DNA of 64,000 nt from Lutjanus erythropterus (GCA_020091685.1 CM034603.1:30055696-30119695), one strand, 5' to 3'; positions 1 through 11,714 are shown, numbered from the stretch's first letter. Made by a program: numbers and translations. Notes: generated from the sequence alone by a model not told the origin.

Positions 1-1041
1 ACATTTGATCGGCTGACATCTCTCCATGTTCCTAGCCATAGCTGTGCACACAGCATGCCATGCCAGAAGCTACAAGCCTTTCCTCTCTTTGTCTCCTTTC
101 CTGACGTGTAAAGAGACATGTCACTGCGTTTTATCACATCTAACCCTCAAAGTGGAAGTGGAAACCTTGCCACATTGTTGTATTATTGAAAGGCCCTCTG
201 ATGTCTTTGCTTCGGGTAAGTGCAGGAGGTAAACCCGTGTCATTCTTGGGTAGAAATTCGACACTGTCCTTCACTTGACTGCCCTCACAGGGTGATGCAA
301 GAGAGCGGATGATAACAGACAATGCTGACCTCTCTCTAATGAGGGCGTTGGGATAAAGATATGTAAATTTCCCACCAAGTTTGCCTTCAGCGTTTTGTGT
401 CAAGGAGGATACACTTTAGCTCTACTTCTGCTACATAGCACATGCCTATATCACCACGACTGCAGATAATTCATCAAATCAGTTCATCATGAAAATACAG
501 CGCATCCCTTTTACTCCACACTTACAGCGACTTCTAAGAGTACGTTCTTATGGCCGAGCACTACACAGTGGTGACGCATGTGAAGCAGAATTATGTGGAG
601 CAGTGAAACATTGGTTAATGGCAGTCATTACTGCTCTTAACCAGCACCTGCCATCTTAACAGATGCTCATAGCATCAAGAGCTACGTTCCATAGATGCAC
701 TTCAGCTGGTGTAATGGTATTCATACTTGGTGAAGAGAGATACACTGCACACTCATACTTTATGTGACTCTGTTAACTGTTGCAGAGCTCCATAGGGAAT
801 ATACAACACATTCAGCCTCATGATTCATGATGTGTGGGCACGCTGACTGAAGAGTGTCTAAAATGTATACTTCCAGGTCCCAGTTCTGAAAACAGACCTG
901 TGTGAGTTAAACACAAAACCAAAAGCGCATCAGAGGAGTACAAGAGATGTTGCGGCTTGCTAGGGTTTTTCAGGAAGGAACGTCAGAGAAAACTGTGTGA
1001 TTTTTGTTGGCAGCATCAGACTTACTATCAACGCAACAAAA
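1..1041. other. No gene recognised
   Basis: Mixed-composition sequence. Only short ORFs of under 90 codons are present and none resembles a known protein family. I see no tandem repeat or clear transposon end. Confidence 0.6.
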
Positions 1042-1215
1042 ACCTGGGGCGCCCCAGTGACCTACGGGGGTTAAAGTGCTGACCGCAAATTGCAATGTCC
1101 GAGTGTAGGTCCCAGAGCAGGAATTATCCCTCTGCCAAACGATCACTGCATCTTGTTACGGATGACCCGCTGTGTAACTGTATTACCCTTTCTACTCACT
1201 TGGCCAGTTGCATGC
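1042..1215 (+). repeat. Degenerate tRNA-headed SINE-like repeat
   Basis: The segment opens with GGGGCGCCCCAGTGACC and GGGGGTTAAAGTGCTGACC. From memory, this matches the head of an abundant teleost tRNA-derived SINE-type repeat, in which box A lies in the GGTTAAAG stretch and box B about 40 bases later. Box B here (GTAGGTCCCAGAGC) is eroded. The following stretch, with GTTACGGATGACCC and a pyrimidine-rich tail, agrees with the usual body of that repeat. An old, inactive copy is the best reading. The family name is not assigned and the 3' end is approximate. Confidence 0.45.
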
Positions 1216-2474
1216 TCTGTTTTGAACTGGCTGTTGTGCCATTAAAAGAAAGAATCTTAGTTCCTCGTTTAAAACTGTGGGATCTTTGGGTCACAGCACC
1301 TCTCGCTCTTCTTCTAATTTAACAGCAGACGCACAGCCACTGTGAGCAGCATGGCTCACACGTCTCAGACATGTCTGCAGTGGCGCTTCATCTAGAGATC
1401 TGGCATCTAAAATATCTTTTCAGTGCGATGCACACACTTCTAAGCAAAAATAGAGTGAAAATGATCTGCCGATTGTCATAACGACATCATAACAGCAACA
1501 TGACAACTTTCACAACAGTTTAAACATCTGCTGTACATCTGTAGAATATGTCAGACATAAAAAAAGATTTAGGTGACGGGCAGAACTGTAGTGCGCTCTC
1601 TGTATCTGGATTTTATTGATCTCAAATTGACAAGAAGACTGTCAACATATGATGCCTTTTGTCTTGTGTTTCTAGAGTTTTGTGAATACTTAAGGAATGG
1701 TTAATGTTATTTTTCTCAAAGGGAGTTTGTTGTAATATTTTCCCCGGAAAGTTTAATTTAAACAGCTTAAACTCTCTGTGTATATGTTAATTACTGACAG
1801 TGGTCGATCAGGCTAACTATCAGCCGACTGTAGTAAAACTGTTTTGTCTTCATACAATATAATTATAACTAAATGTTTTTGCACCACTGGTTTTGGCCTT
1901 GGTGCCCCACAATTTGGCCGCAATGCCCCAATAAATTTGAAATTATCAGAGGCCAAAATGGCGTTGCCCTCTAAATGAATTTTAGGCCTGACATCCGGAG
2001 CTCATCTTTCCCTCATTTTATGTCATCTTTCTCCTCTCAACTATCAAATGAAGGCATTAAAATGCAGAAGATAATACAAAAAAACAAATAAGCATAAACA
2101 GTGGGGATGTCTTTGTGCAATGTTTTGCACTGAGACATCAGTGCACACAACAAAACTCAAGGTCAACCCAAATTCATGTGGGAACAGTCTAAAAATGTAC
2201 AGTAACATCAGTAGCAACGTAGGAACACAGATACAATGAGACTAATGTCTTTGAGTCTGTTGCCCCACAGCGTGCCGGGAAGGCATTCCTGCACGCCTTC
2301 TCCACAACACTACAGAACTGTTTGCTCAGAGGAACTGTAGTGGAATTACTATTACAGGGTTGATTCAGATGCTCAGCTGACACAAATCACGAAAAACAAT
2401 AAAAGAAAAAAACATTAGTCTCACTTACCTCTATGGTTTCTAGTCACACGGAGAGATCTGGTTTTATTTTCCAG
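1216..2474. other. No gene recognised
   Basis: No exon or recognisable repeat is supported. A short stretch near 1880-1990 repeats GCCCC and GGCC motifs and may be an old repeat fragment, but I cannot assign it. Confidence 0.5.
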
Positions 2475-2530
2475 GCTTTCAGATATCCATCTCTGGGATT
2501 TCTGCTGCTGCCAGAACAAAGATACCGGAG
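2475..2530 (+). other. Candidate 56-bp internal exon
   Basis: The segment is preceded by a pyrimidine-rich acceptor (GGTTTTATTTTCCAG) and followed by a near-consensus donor (CCGGAG then GTGAGTGG). All three frames are open across it, and two read FRYPSLGFLLLPEQRYR and FQISISGISAAARTKIPE. I do not recognise either peptide, and 56 bp is short enough for three open frames to arise by chance. This is an inference from splice signals only. No neighbouring exon was found. Confidence 0.2.
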
Positions 2531-3980
2531 GTGAGTGGAATTTCTTTTGTGGTGATCAAAGCATTGAAAATGACAGAAATAACAAACACTCAAAAGCAGA
2601 TAAATGGGCAGCATTAATAATTTTTACAATTTAAATTATTCCCTGACAGTGTGATAATGGCTCAGACAGGCGGATGTCTCACTCTGCATTCCCATTTTGT
2701 CCACCGGAAGCTTTTTGACAGCAAAGAGACTACAGGTGTACGCTGGAAAACATCCCTATCATTTTACCCACTTCACATTCATACGGATGCCACAAGAATC
2801 TGCCAAATGCTGTGATTACTGTGAAGAGTTAGCATGAAAAAATGATTCATATGTCACAGCTTCAGGACCCTGAGAAGCTGGCTCTGACCTCATAGGGTCG
2901 ACAGAGAACATGGAGCTCATGGATGCACATATGTGTGTCCACTTTTGAGTGTTTCCATGCGCAGGTGTGTGTTAGAGCTCATGCATGTGCATGTTATTGT
3001 ATGTATGTGTGCCCAGATGGCGGCTCCACTGACAGGAACATGTGTGTTGGTGAGCTGTAACTCAAGAGGCTGGATGGAGGACAGACTAAGTGGCTCTCAG
3101 GGGAGAGTCGATCGGTTGTTAAAGACAGTGGAGAGGGACACAACAGCCTCAGCGCACGCTAACAGCCAAAACAGACACACAGTCTTGGTTAGTGTAATTG
3201 CTATAGACAGGCAGCCATACTTCCCAGTTCCCTCTGACATACTCGCAGAGGCCTTTCACCTTCCTCCCATCACTTGTGCCAAAGCAACAGGATGGCTTAC
3301 AGTGACAGAAAAGTAGAAATTCGGGAGTAAAATCTATCGGGACGGTGTCTGTGCTCCCGTCTTGGTCAGTAATTCACCCACCAACTCTCACAATGGACGT
3401 TTTCACGTGGCAGAGCTCCTGCCTTCATAGCTTGACGCTCTGGCAGATGTACTATAACAGTTAACCAGACAGCGTATGAAAATTTAATGTTGTTTCAAAT
3501 GAATTCATCCCTCTCTTTGTCCATGACTACAGGCTTTTATTCTTCTCAATCCAGACATGTTTTCAGTGCTTCTGTCGTTGGCAACATTTACATGCACACT
3601 AATTTTCCTCTATTTTTCAGAAGTTTGACAACATTCTTAATTTGATGCAGGTCATGGAAACAGCATTTTTTTTTTTTTTTACAATTGTGAGATATGCCGA
3701 CATTCTTCTGGTTTTAGGAGCATTCTCGGAACACGTACACAGTATATTTAAGTGTATGTGTCTCACCACGGTTTGTGACACACAGCCTTTTGCCTGTAAA
3801 CAAGTCAACTATGCAACAGTTTGCAAGGCTGGGGCAGAAATGCATGCACAAAAGCACAGCCCACATTTCCGGTTGGAAGGAGAAACACACCTTCTTTTTA
3901 ATATTATGAGTGGTTACCAGGTTTTTGGCTATGTGCAAATACCATAAGTCCAGTCATCACTGGAAAACTTTGAAAAAATG
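2531..3980. other. No gene recognised; short GT-rich and poly-T tracts
   Basis: A loosely GT/CA-rich stretch lies at about 2920-3050, and a run of 15 T lies at 3666-3680. The 127-codon ORF at 2933-3316 runs through the GT-rich stretch and shows no domain signature, so it is not called. Confidence 0.5.
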
Positions 3981-3981
3981 C

Positions 3982-3990
3982 TATATAAAA
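3982..3990 (+). promoter_or_regulatory. TATA-like box
   Basis: TATATAAAA matches the TATA consensus. No initiator, GC box or downstream ORF supports a real promoter, so this is a sequence match only. Confidence 0.15.
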
Positions 3991-4019
3991 AAAGAGAGAA
4001 TCTAGAGCACACAAAGACA

Positions 4020-5180
4020 GAGTTGCACCCGCTGGTTGTCACATGTGCGGCACCCTACCGACAGTGTAACCTTCACCGGAGCTCGGAGTGAAAGTTATAA
4101 TTGTCCTCAAATCAGATGCCTGTGGTACGGGTGTTTGTCACAAGTCAAAGCTCAAAAGGCCTGGAGGAACAACGCTAGGGAGGAGGTAGGAGGGGTGGTG
4201 CCGTCAAAACTTCAATATAATTCAGAAATTGCGTCTACCGTGAACAAGATCCCTCCTCTCCCCCTTCCCCATGATACCTCCCTATTCCCCCTACACCCAC
4301 ATGTGAGGCATTATCCAAAGTGATGAAAGCAGAAGAGGAATGCCAAATGATAACTAAGTCCCCCCGGACATCTCCATCCCATTCCCAACCCTGCCTTCCT
4401 TTTTACTGTCCTCTCCACTTACCGTCTCCACCAGCAACACCACCATCCTCACAAGGCTGGAACATGCAGCTGCTGTCAGCTGCCGAGGGGCTCCAGGCTG
4501 ATCTCTCACTTTCTGGAATCCACTGCGCCATAATGAGCACTGCTGCCCCCTCCTCCGTCTACCGTGGTCTTCCTCCATCTTGTTTCCACGAGCCCCACTC
4601 TCCTCCTGTAGCATAGGTGAACACAACCTGAAAAATGGCAAAAGAAAGAAAGAAGGTAATGAAAAGTAATATTTTTCTCAATTCATGACATGCAGCTTAG
4701 AAGTGAATCCATTTGATAAATTAATTAGTTTTTTTTTATAATAATTTTGCACTTCTCAAATGAACCAATTATAATGAGTAAAAGTGCAGCAAAATCGCAT
4801 AAAAGATATTAATTGCTTTTAGGAGTGAAAATCAGTTATTATTAATTAACATCTTTTGTTCACAGGCACTACGTCTGCAGAGTTTTCACTAAATGATGGA
4901 AACTCTCACTAAGTGACGGAGTCCTCAGGGAGCTCAGGTCTGCATGCAGCTGTGCTTGGCCTGTGTGCTTATGTTGACTTGTGACCTCTGACCTCGAGTC
5001 ATTACTTACACCTGTCAGTCAGCGGAGGCCTGGCGTCCGGAGGGGATTTGTGACAGCTGAAGGGTGAATGAGACATGCCTTGCACCCTAAATCCAACACC
5101 CCATACTCCCCTGTGGTCGCAATAATCATAACTCAAGGGCTGATCTCTGACACGTAACTTATTACACTGGGGAGATATGA
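4020..5180. other. No gene recognised; pyrimidine-rich patch
   Basis: The stretch at about 4240-4600 is rich in C and T and yields ORFs of under 100 codons on both strands with low-complexity composition. No family is recognised. AT-rich sequence follows at 4680-4860. Confidence 0.5.
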
Positions 5181-5183
5181 GCC

Positions 5184-5192
5184 TATATAAAG
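5184..5192 (+). promoter_or_regulatory. TATA-like box upstream of the first GGTTCT repeat
   Basis: TATATAAAG fits the TATA consensus well and is followed by GGCAGGG. It lies about 110 bases before a dispersed repeat. I see no first exon after it, so promoter activity is only a possibility. Confidence 0.2.
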
Positions 5193-5299
5193 GGCAGGGT
5201 ACAACGCAGTATACAATCTCCAGCAAGAACATTGCAGAGGTGTTTTCATGTTGGCAGCAGCCATCTTGACATATTATCTGGTCTGAGCATAGATGTTGT

Positions 5300-6055
5300 T
5301 GTCTGTCAAATAAGGGTTCTTCTGAAGAACCCCCTTTTGTTTGATTGTTTTGGAAGAAAGAGTTCTTCGAGGATTGTTGAAAATATGAGTGTTAAAAGAT
5401 GTTTTCTCTATTGAAACAATGGTAACTGTATGATAAATTATTAAAATGATGTATGACCACAATATGCAATGCATGAGTTTCAATAATCTTTGTCTCATCA
5501 GTAGAATACAATATGGTTCTCCGTAGAGCTCTCGGAAGACAATAAGGTTATAGGTAAGGCTCTTATGAAATACATTTTCTGGGTGAATTCTAGATGAAAC
5601 ACTTGGAATATAAAGGGTTCTCGGTAGAACATTTCCATCAGTTCTGGGTGGAATGATTGTTATCGAAGATGTCATCAACAGAGGGCGTTGCTATTTTCTT
5701 GGTTCTAGCTGGGAACCAACTTTTCAGTTTATGAATCAATTCATTTTTGGTGGAAATACTCAGAATGGTTCGAATGTAGGTGCGGGAACCGGAACGTGAC
5801 TGGTTCCATGTTGGTGGAAAAGGCCTAAGAGAGGTTTCTAGGTGGAATGACTCACTATAGAAGGGTTCTCTGCAGAACCTCTCATAGAGGGCTCTGGGTG
5901 GAAACTTTCACAAATGGTTTTAAATATAACCCTTTATGTTGGGTTTGAAAGGGCTCCAAGTGCAAAGTTCTACCAGGAAGTAAAAAGATTTCTCATATAG
6001 GGACAGGCCAAAGACTCCTCTCTGGTTCTAGTTAGCACTTCCTAAGACTGTAGAA
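5300..6055 (+). repeat. GGTTCT/AGAACC-rich interspersed repeat, copy A
   Basis: The copy is built of degenerate short units in which GGTTCT and AGAACC alternate, such as GGGTTCTTCTGAAGAACCC near the start. Recurring landmarks are CTAGATGAAACACTTGGAAT, GGAAGACAA and a terminal GGTTCTAGTTAGCACTT. All of these recur, in the same order and orientation, in the copy at 7.2-8.0 kb, so both belong to one dispersed family. From memory, similar GGTTCTAGATAGAACC elements are common in teleosts and are probably non-autonomous DNA transposons. The minus-strand ORF of 134 codons inside it is incidental. Confidence 0.75.
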
Positions 6056-6840
6056 CATATGCATTCTCAAAGTGAACTCTTGCTCACTCTTTCAATGGGG
6101 TTATCTTGTTTTACATACTGAGCAGTGTAGTGTTTCTCACTTTGACCTGTAGAACTGGTAGTCAGGTTCAGGCCAGATTTTGCTTTAGCCCACATTCCGG
6201 GAACCGAGAGGCAAGCAGCCTGGTCTCTGCCTCATAAATTATGATAGGCTGCTTTGTCCCTCAGATACAGTCAAAATGGGAAAGCTTTAATCTCATGCGT
6301 TTGTGGAGCTCTATATTACCAAGATAATTTGCCGAACACGACACGGTGGGTGTCGACTAACTTGACAGTCTTCTCAGGCTTGAGCTCAACCTTATCTTTG
6401 TTTTGTTCTGCAACATTGGACAACATTAGCAGTACTTATTTTCTTTTTGCTATGTTTGTTTATCTGTGCATGGAACTGTATGTATTCTCTATGCATTACA
6501 TTCTGTCATCCCATTAGCATATTTGCTCATTCCACTCTCAACCCATCGCGTGGCCCAATCTGTTGTCTATGGGAAAAGATATTTGCTCAAATGAGCCCCT
6601 GAAGCAGCCACATAGTGTTGATAATAATGATAGAAATCTAGTTTTCCTTTTGATGCATGAACGCCTTTTAGATTTAATAGCCATATGCTGGAGCTGTTGT
6701 TGTGGCTGCTGCTGTTATTGTTGTTGATTGTTTTTAATCTTGCCGGGTGTTGGACATCAAACGGACTATCCAAGGCTACCCCTGACTGGGTGATGTGGAG
6801 GATAAGAGAACCAACAGACTCTTAAGGCAGTGTTCGTGCA
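6056..6840. other. No gene recognised
   Basis: Ordinary sequence with a short CAACAA-like low-complexity stretch near 6695-6735. No coding or repeat signature is supported. Confidence 0.5.
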
Positions 6841-7000
6841 TGCACGTGTGTGTGTAAGTGTATGTGCTTGTATGTCAGTGTGCACACACAAATGTGAATG
6901 TGTGCCAGCGTGAAAATGTTTTAAAATGTATGTGCATGGCTGAACATTTTATTCATGCATATACATTCCTCTGTGTGTGTGCGTGTGTGTGTATGAAGCC
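6840..7000 (+). repeat. GT-rich simple-sequence region
   Basis: A degenerate (TG)n stretch with interruptions. Its purest segment, at about 6972-6994, alternates purine and pyrimidine. It explains the Cys/Val/Met-rich ORF at 6858-7175. Confidence 0.8.
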
Positions 7001-7204
7001 AGTACTAATTATGTGTGTATGCTGCAGAACCTTCTATCAGTTATTAGATAAGCCGCAGTCTTGCTGGGTCAGGTCCTCTGAGAAAGCCACCTATGGCAAT
7101 CTGCAACCCAGGACTGCTGCTCAGATAGGAGATTTCCCTCTGAGTCAGACCAATTACTACATGTGGTGGACATGAGGTTGGATTGGGGGAATGTGATAGT
7201 GTAC

Positions 7205-8000
7205 ACACAGTACACTGTCAGAAATAAGGGTTCCAAAAGTTTTTTTTTTTTTTTCTTGTCCTGAAGGGATGATGTTCTACACTCAAACATTTGCTTCTGA
7301 AGAAGCCTTTTTTCTGAAGACAGGGTTCATCAAAGGGTCTTTGTAAGACTAAGGTTTTCAATAGGAACAATGAACCCTTTTTGGAAGAAAAATGCTTGAT
7401 GAACTCTTTTATCAAGGTTTGTACCATAATATGAAAGGTTTCTCAGTAGTATCCACAGGATGGATTCTAGATAAAACCCTTGGGATATAAAAGGATTCTC
7501 AGTAGAACTGCCTGGATGGGTTCTAACCCTTGGAATATGAAAAGGGTTCTTGGTAGAACTCTCTGGGTGAATTTTAGATAAGACCCTTGGAATATAAAGG
7601 CAAGAACCCCCTGTATTCTCAGTCAAACCCTACCCCTTGTATAGGGTTCTGGCTTATACCCTTCCCAGATGGTTCCAGGCTAAAATGAGGTGATCATTTT
7701 TTGCCTGTTCCACGGAGTACAATAAAGGTCTGTGTAGAACCTTCAGAAGACAAGACAGTTGTAGGTGAAACCCTTCTGGGTGGGTTCTAGATGAAACCCT
7801 TGGAATATAAAAAGGCTTTCACTAGAACCCCCTGGGTGGGTTCCTATTAGCACCCTTAGAAGGTGGAAAGATTCTGTATAGAGCCTGCAGAGAGGGTGCT
7901 GGGTGGAACCTTGGCACCACAGAAGGGTTCTCCTCATAGGAGACTCTTTCACAGACAAAGAAGCCTTTATAGTTCTAGTTAGCATTTTTATTTTTGTAGT
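7205..8000 (+). repeat. GGTTCT/AGAACC-rich interspersed repeat, copy B
   Basis: This is the second and fuller copy of the family at 5.3-6.05 kb. The edge reads ACACTGTCAGAAATAAGGG and is followed by a run of 15 T at 7240-7254. The motif CTAGATGAAACCCTTGGAAT, or a close variant, recurs at least four times roughly 60-90 bases apart, giving the element an internal tandem character. It ends with AGTTCTAGTTAGCATTTTTA, parallel to copy A. The reverse complement of this end loosely resembles the start, hinting at terminal inverted repeats. Confidence 0.8.
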
Positions 8001-8884
8001 ATATGTGTGTGACTGTTCTATGTGTGACTAACCATGCGTCCACCTTTCAGTGACCTCGTGTGTGCAGTTGACAGTCGGACACAAGGAGAGATTGTCTGAG
8101 GTTCTTCAGTATGCTTGTAAGCAGAACATTCTGTTTTTGCCCCAGGCATGTTCAGAAACTTGCTGTTACAGCCTTCCACGAGAAAATAACTATTTCTCTG
8201 TATTCAGTCCCTGCTGTGCTCAGGTTGGTGTGTCTCGTCTTGACTGCTCTGTCTTATAGTCGGTGGGGCCTTGAAGCTGCACTCTGTGGCATTGAACCTT
8301 AGTGCCTCATCAGTCTCCAGTTGTGATAACAGACTTGTCTTTACCTTAGTTTACCATCGGGTAGCTACACTCTGGATGTTTCTCAGTGAGTGTGCTAGTC
8401 TGTCGAGCATTTCATATACTCCATATATCAGCCCTTCTTGGGTTTTCTGTAATATTCCAATTGATCCTGCTTACCTTTGATATGGACATTGCTAATCTGG
8501 GCAACACCTCAGCCAGTATGTCTCTCCTTGTTCATGTCTTTCTTATACTTGACTTTGGCAGTTGAGTTCTGAGTTAGAAGTGTTACTGGAGAGGCACTGA
8601 GGCATATTTGTTCAAATTTGAACATCTATTATTAAACACTTTTCTCTGCTACATGGCCTCTACTTATCTCTTCTTATCAGTTTTTTTTAACTTCAGTGGC
8701 CTCATAAGTGTTTCCACACACTGACAAGAAAACAGATAACCTCACACCTGCAATTCAAGCATCTATGAACCCCTGCCCTACAAAATAACAAACAAATTGA
8801 TATTTATGGCGCTTAGAGAACAGAAAAAGTAAGATGCAGAGATGGTACGGTTCTTGCACAGTCCCTGTTGGGGTTTGGAGTTCA
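8001..8884. other. No gene recognised
   Basis: Short overlapping ORFs of 60-70 codons only. No known domain, repeat or RNA gene is visible. Confidence 0.5.
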
Positions 8885-9760
8885 CATCTATATCCAAATA
8901 TCTTTAAAATGGCCCAAAAACTCAATTTGGTCAAAGCGAGCTTTGTCTACATGCAGTGAGGAAGTATTTTGAGTAAGAATATTTAGTAAAAGTTTAGTTA
9001 AATCAGGTGTTATGTATTTTATGTTTTGTCTTACTGACAGTAGTGTCAATGTGTTTTGACCAGGACAATTTATTGTCAAAGGTGAAGCCCAATCGCTTAG
9101 TTTCAATTTACTTGAGCTCCTGCTTTGAATGATATGAACCATATAATATGTTTTTTGCTTTCAATGTGTTGAGTATAAGTTTGTTTTCAAGGATTGATTT
9201 TTTAAATAAAACCTAGCCCCTTTTCAGGATAGCAGTCAGATCAGCAGGTGTTGCTGCTGATGCATATACTGTAGTGTGATCAAGCATTTTTTTAGTATGA
9301 GAGGTAAATTGTTAGTAAATGTTGGGGAACTCCACAATCCACAGACATGCTATCTGAATAAGTTCCATTAAAGAAAACTTTCTGTGATCTATTTACCAGA
9401 TAGCTTTCCATCCACGCAACTGCAGATGATCTAAATCCATAACAGCTTGTGGTCAATAATGCTGCCATAAAAAGCTGATGTTTTAGTCTCCTGTAAGCAT
9501 AACTTCCATTTTCACTTCACATACTTTGTCCAGCATCTCACCTATATCTTCTAAATAATTACAGTTTGAGCTTGGTGGACTAAAGCAGCAGCCCACTAAA
9601 ACAGATTTAATGTGAGGGAAGTTAATTCCAGGCCATAATACCTCAATTACTTTATGCATAATATCCTCCCTAACTTTTACCGGAATATGATTTTGAACAT
9701 AAAAAGCTACAACCCCCCTCCCCAATAAATGGTCCTGTCCTTTCTCTATAGATTATAGTT
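8885..9760 (-). mobile_element. LINE retrotransposon remnant (endonuclease and reverse transcriptase pieces), internally deleted
   Basis: Read on the minus strand. Positions 9725-9483 encode an endonuclease-type segment with GVVAFYVQNHIPVKV, VGCCFSPPSSNCNYLEDI and ending EVMLTGD, as in apurinic-type endonucleases of non-LTR retrotransposons. Shortly downstream, about 9470-9324 reads as reverse transcriptase with YGFRSSAVAWMESYLVN, then SQKVFFNGTYSDS and VDCGVPQ. A further piece (TTVYASAATPADLTAIL, about 9290-9220) lies where the YADD box should be, but that box has decayed to MLDH. Near 9100-9030, GFTFDNKLSWSKHIDTT marks the RT C-terminal region. Frames change between pieces, stops intervene, and the several-hundred-residue link between EN and RT is gone, so it cannot be active. 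The layout suggests a jockey/CR1/L2-type element. The clade is inferred. Confidence 0.9.
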
Positions 9761-10080
9761 AAAAGTACACCTCAGAATAGCAGCGTCCACTCTTTCTCTG
9801 GCAGTTTTCATCCAACAAAGCAGCTACCTTCTCCTCTGCAAAACTGAGTCAGGATAGTCCTCAATTATGAAAATGGTTAATGGAAGAGAACCGATGAAAT
9901 GTCCTTGCAAACTGCACCAAATACGTTAGACATGCATCTGTAATAGAGAGGATATGGTCATTAATAAAATGTATTCTTTTTTTTTCTTTTTTCCCAAGAT
10001 CTAACATTCACCAAACATAAATGTATGACTTTCAAACTTCCCTCTCACACACAGTGAGGTAGCCTCTTTCTTCTTATTTC
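9761..10080. other. No gene recognised
   Basis: This is sequence upstream (minus-strand sense) of the LINE endonuclease piece and could include more of that element, but I cannot align it to endonuclease N-terminal motifs. Confidence 0.4.
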
Positions 10081-10084
10081 TACA

Positions 10085-10480
10085 GAACCCTTTGCTCTAT
10101 GCCAGAAAAAAACAAGCAAACAGAAAGTGAGATATCACAAGAGTACTCCACGGATGTAGCACTGCACTCCCATAACACTGCCAGGCTCTTGATGGACACT
10201 TTTAAAAAATTAAAAAACAGTCGGTGCAACAGAATTTTTTTATGCAGCACGACCGATTTACAGTTTGGAGAGAATGTTACAGGTCCGCTAAGCTTACTTC
10301 ATTGTAACTCCACACCTGCCAGTTTTGTTCATTTGTGAAGTCTTGAGCCCCAAGTGACACCGACTCAAGTGACATCATTTGAGGCAATTCATCAGATTTC
10401 ACACAGCTGGACACACTCTGGAGAAATGTTCAAGGCTTCAAATGATTCCCCTTTAACCTCAAAAACATTTCTGACTAAGA
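10085..10480. repeat. Possible interspersed repeat
   Basis: The stretch CCCAAGTGACACCGACTCAA and GTGACATCATTTGAGGCAAT is familiar to me from dispersed teleost repeats. No second copy occurs in this window, so the call rests on memory. The 79-codon ORF at 10099-10338 is A-rich and has no recognisable domain. Confidence 0.3.
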
Positions 10481-11040
10481 AACCCTTTTGTCAACCACCA
10501 CCTCCACCGACATAAAACGTTTTTATGAAGAAAGAAATTAATATGAATGACTATATACTATCTCAATCAGTTTTATAGGATAAAAAAGGAATTGGTGTTA
10601 ACAGTTAGTCTGCCAGACCATAGATTGTGATAATCCAGATGTCAGGGAAAAAGAATCTAGTTAATGAAACTGTCACCTAATAGCAGATGCACCAAATTAC
10701 CTTGTCAGATCTGCTCTGATTTAATGAAGAATCTGATCCCTGAAGCACCGGGCCTTAAAATAAAAGGATAGAGTTGTCAATTACTGTAATCCATAATATG
10801 GGAAAAATATTAATCTAATCACTTAAGGACTGACTTGGGTGTCTGATCAGACTCGAAATTAGTGGATATAAAGTTTGCAACTTTGAAATTGGAGAGGAAG
10901 TGTGAGTTATTTTGTTACTCTGTGGGCTATTTCAATCCAGGACATCATGTTCCACTGGAATGATTTCCCTGGAACCAATCAGTGGTGCTGTGCATAATCA
11001 TGCAGATGGGCCAGGCTGACTGGATTTCCTAGAACAAAAT
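10481..11040. other. No gene recognised
   Basis: AT-rich ordinary sequence. No repeat or exon signal can be supported. Confidence 0.5.
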
Positions 11041-11045
11041 AAGAC

Positions 11046-11520
11046 TCTAACAGCCTCGAAGGAGGGGAGGACAAGGAGGTGAGGTAAGGAGAGGAGAGAA
11101 GGGAGGAGACGGGAGGAGAAAACAGGGCGAGAAACAAGGGAACCAAAAAAAAAAAGCGAGCACTGGAAATATGACAAATAGAAAGATGACAGGGGTCAAG
11201 ACAAGGAGGAAGGGCAGGGCTGAAAGGAGATGACATGTCAGGATAGGGGAGGGAAGCAGAACAGAACAGAAGAATGAGATCCATGCGTCCAAAGATTTTT
11301 TTTTTTTTAGGTGAAGAGAGGAGAGTTAATGTAATGACCTGTCTAAAATGGTGGGAGAGAAACGTGGAGTAAGGATGAAAATATAACAGGCCAAGACCAA
11401 AAAGAAAAGGAAGAGAAAAGTGGCAAAACAGGGAGAAAACAAACAGAATAGGAAAAGAAAATAAATCTAGGATGCATGCACGGGGAAGGGAAGGAACAAG
11501 AGATAATAGCAGAGCAAAGC
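11046..11520 (+). repeat. Long purine-rich (GA) tract
   Basis: Nearly 480 bases strongly biased to G and A on the plus strand, with blocks such as GGAGGGGAGGACAAGGAGG near its start. Such tracts can form triplex or other non-B structures. The bias removes TAA and TAG codons from the opposite strand and fully explains the 207-codon minus-strand ORF (10979-11602), which is Leu/Ser/Pro/Phe-rich and not a credible protein. Confidence 0.8.
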
Positions 11521-11683
11521 TAAATAGATCTCTTGCATCTGTACCCTGGATAGGGAGATATATGTGTCTGCACAGGCCTGCCAGATAGATAGGACAGCAC
11601 AAGATGAATGAGATGGGTAAATATGCTTGTGCTCATCTTATAACCATCGTGGACATTCTGATAACAGCAGGCGTGTTATCATC

Positions 11684-11714
11684 TGTGTGTGTGCGCGTGC
11701 GCGCGTGTGTGTGT
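11684..11714. repeat. Alternating purine-pyrimidine tract (Z-DNA-prone)
   Basis: Thirty-one bases alternate strictly, with a GCGCGTGCGCGCG core flanked by TG dinucleotides. GC-containing alternation of this length is the classic Z-forming type. Confidence 0.75.

Noticed and set aside
1044-1057. 14-bp perfect palindrome CTGGGGCGCCCCAG
   Set aside because: It is explained by the GGGGCGCCCC start of the SINE-like repeat, so it is not a separate site.
1042-1110. Possible functional tRNA gene
   Set aside because: Boxes A and B are decayed and no cloverleaf can be drawn. SINE head is the better reading.
10979-11602. Longest ORF, 207 codons on the minus strand
   Set aside because: It is the complement of a GA-rich tract, is low-complexity Leu/Ser/Pro/Phe and has no domain.
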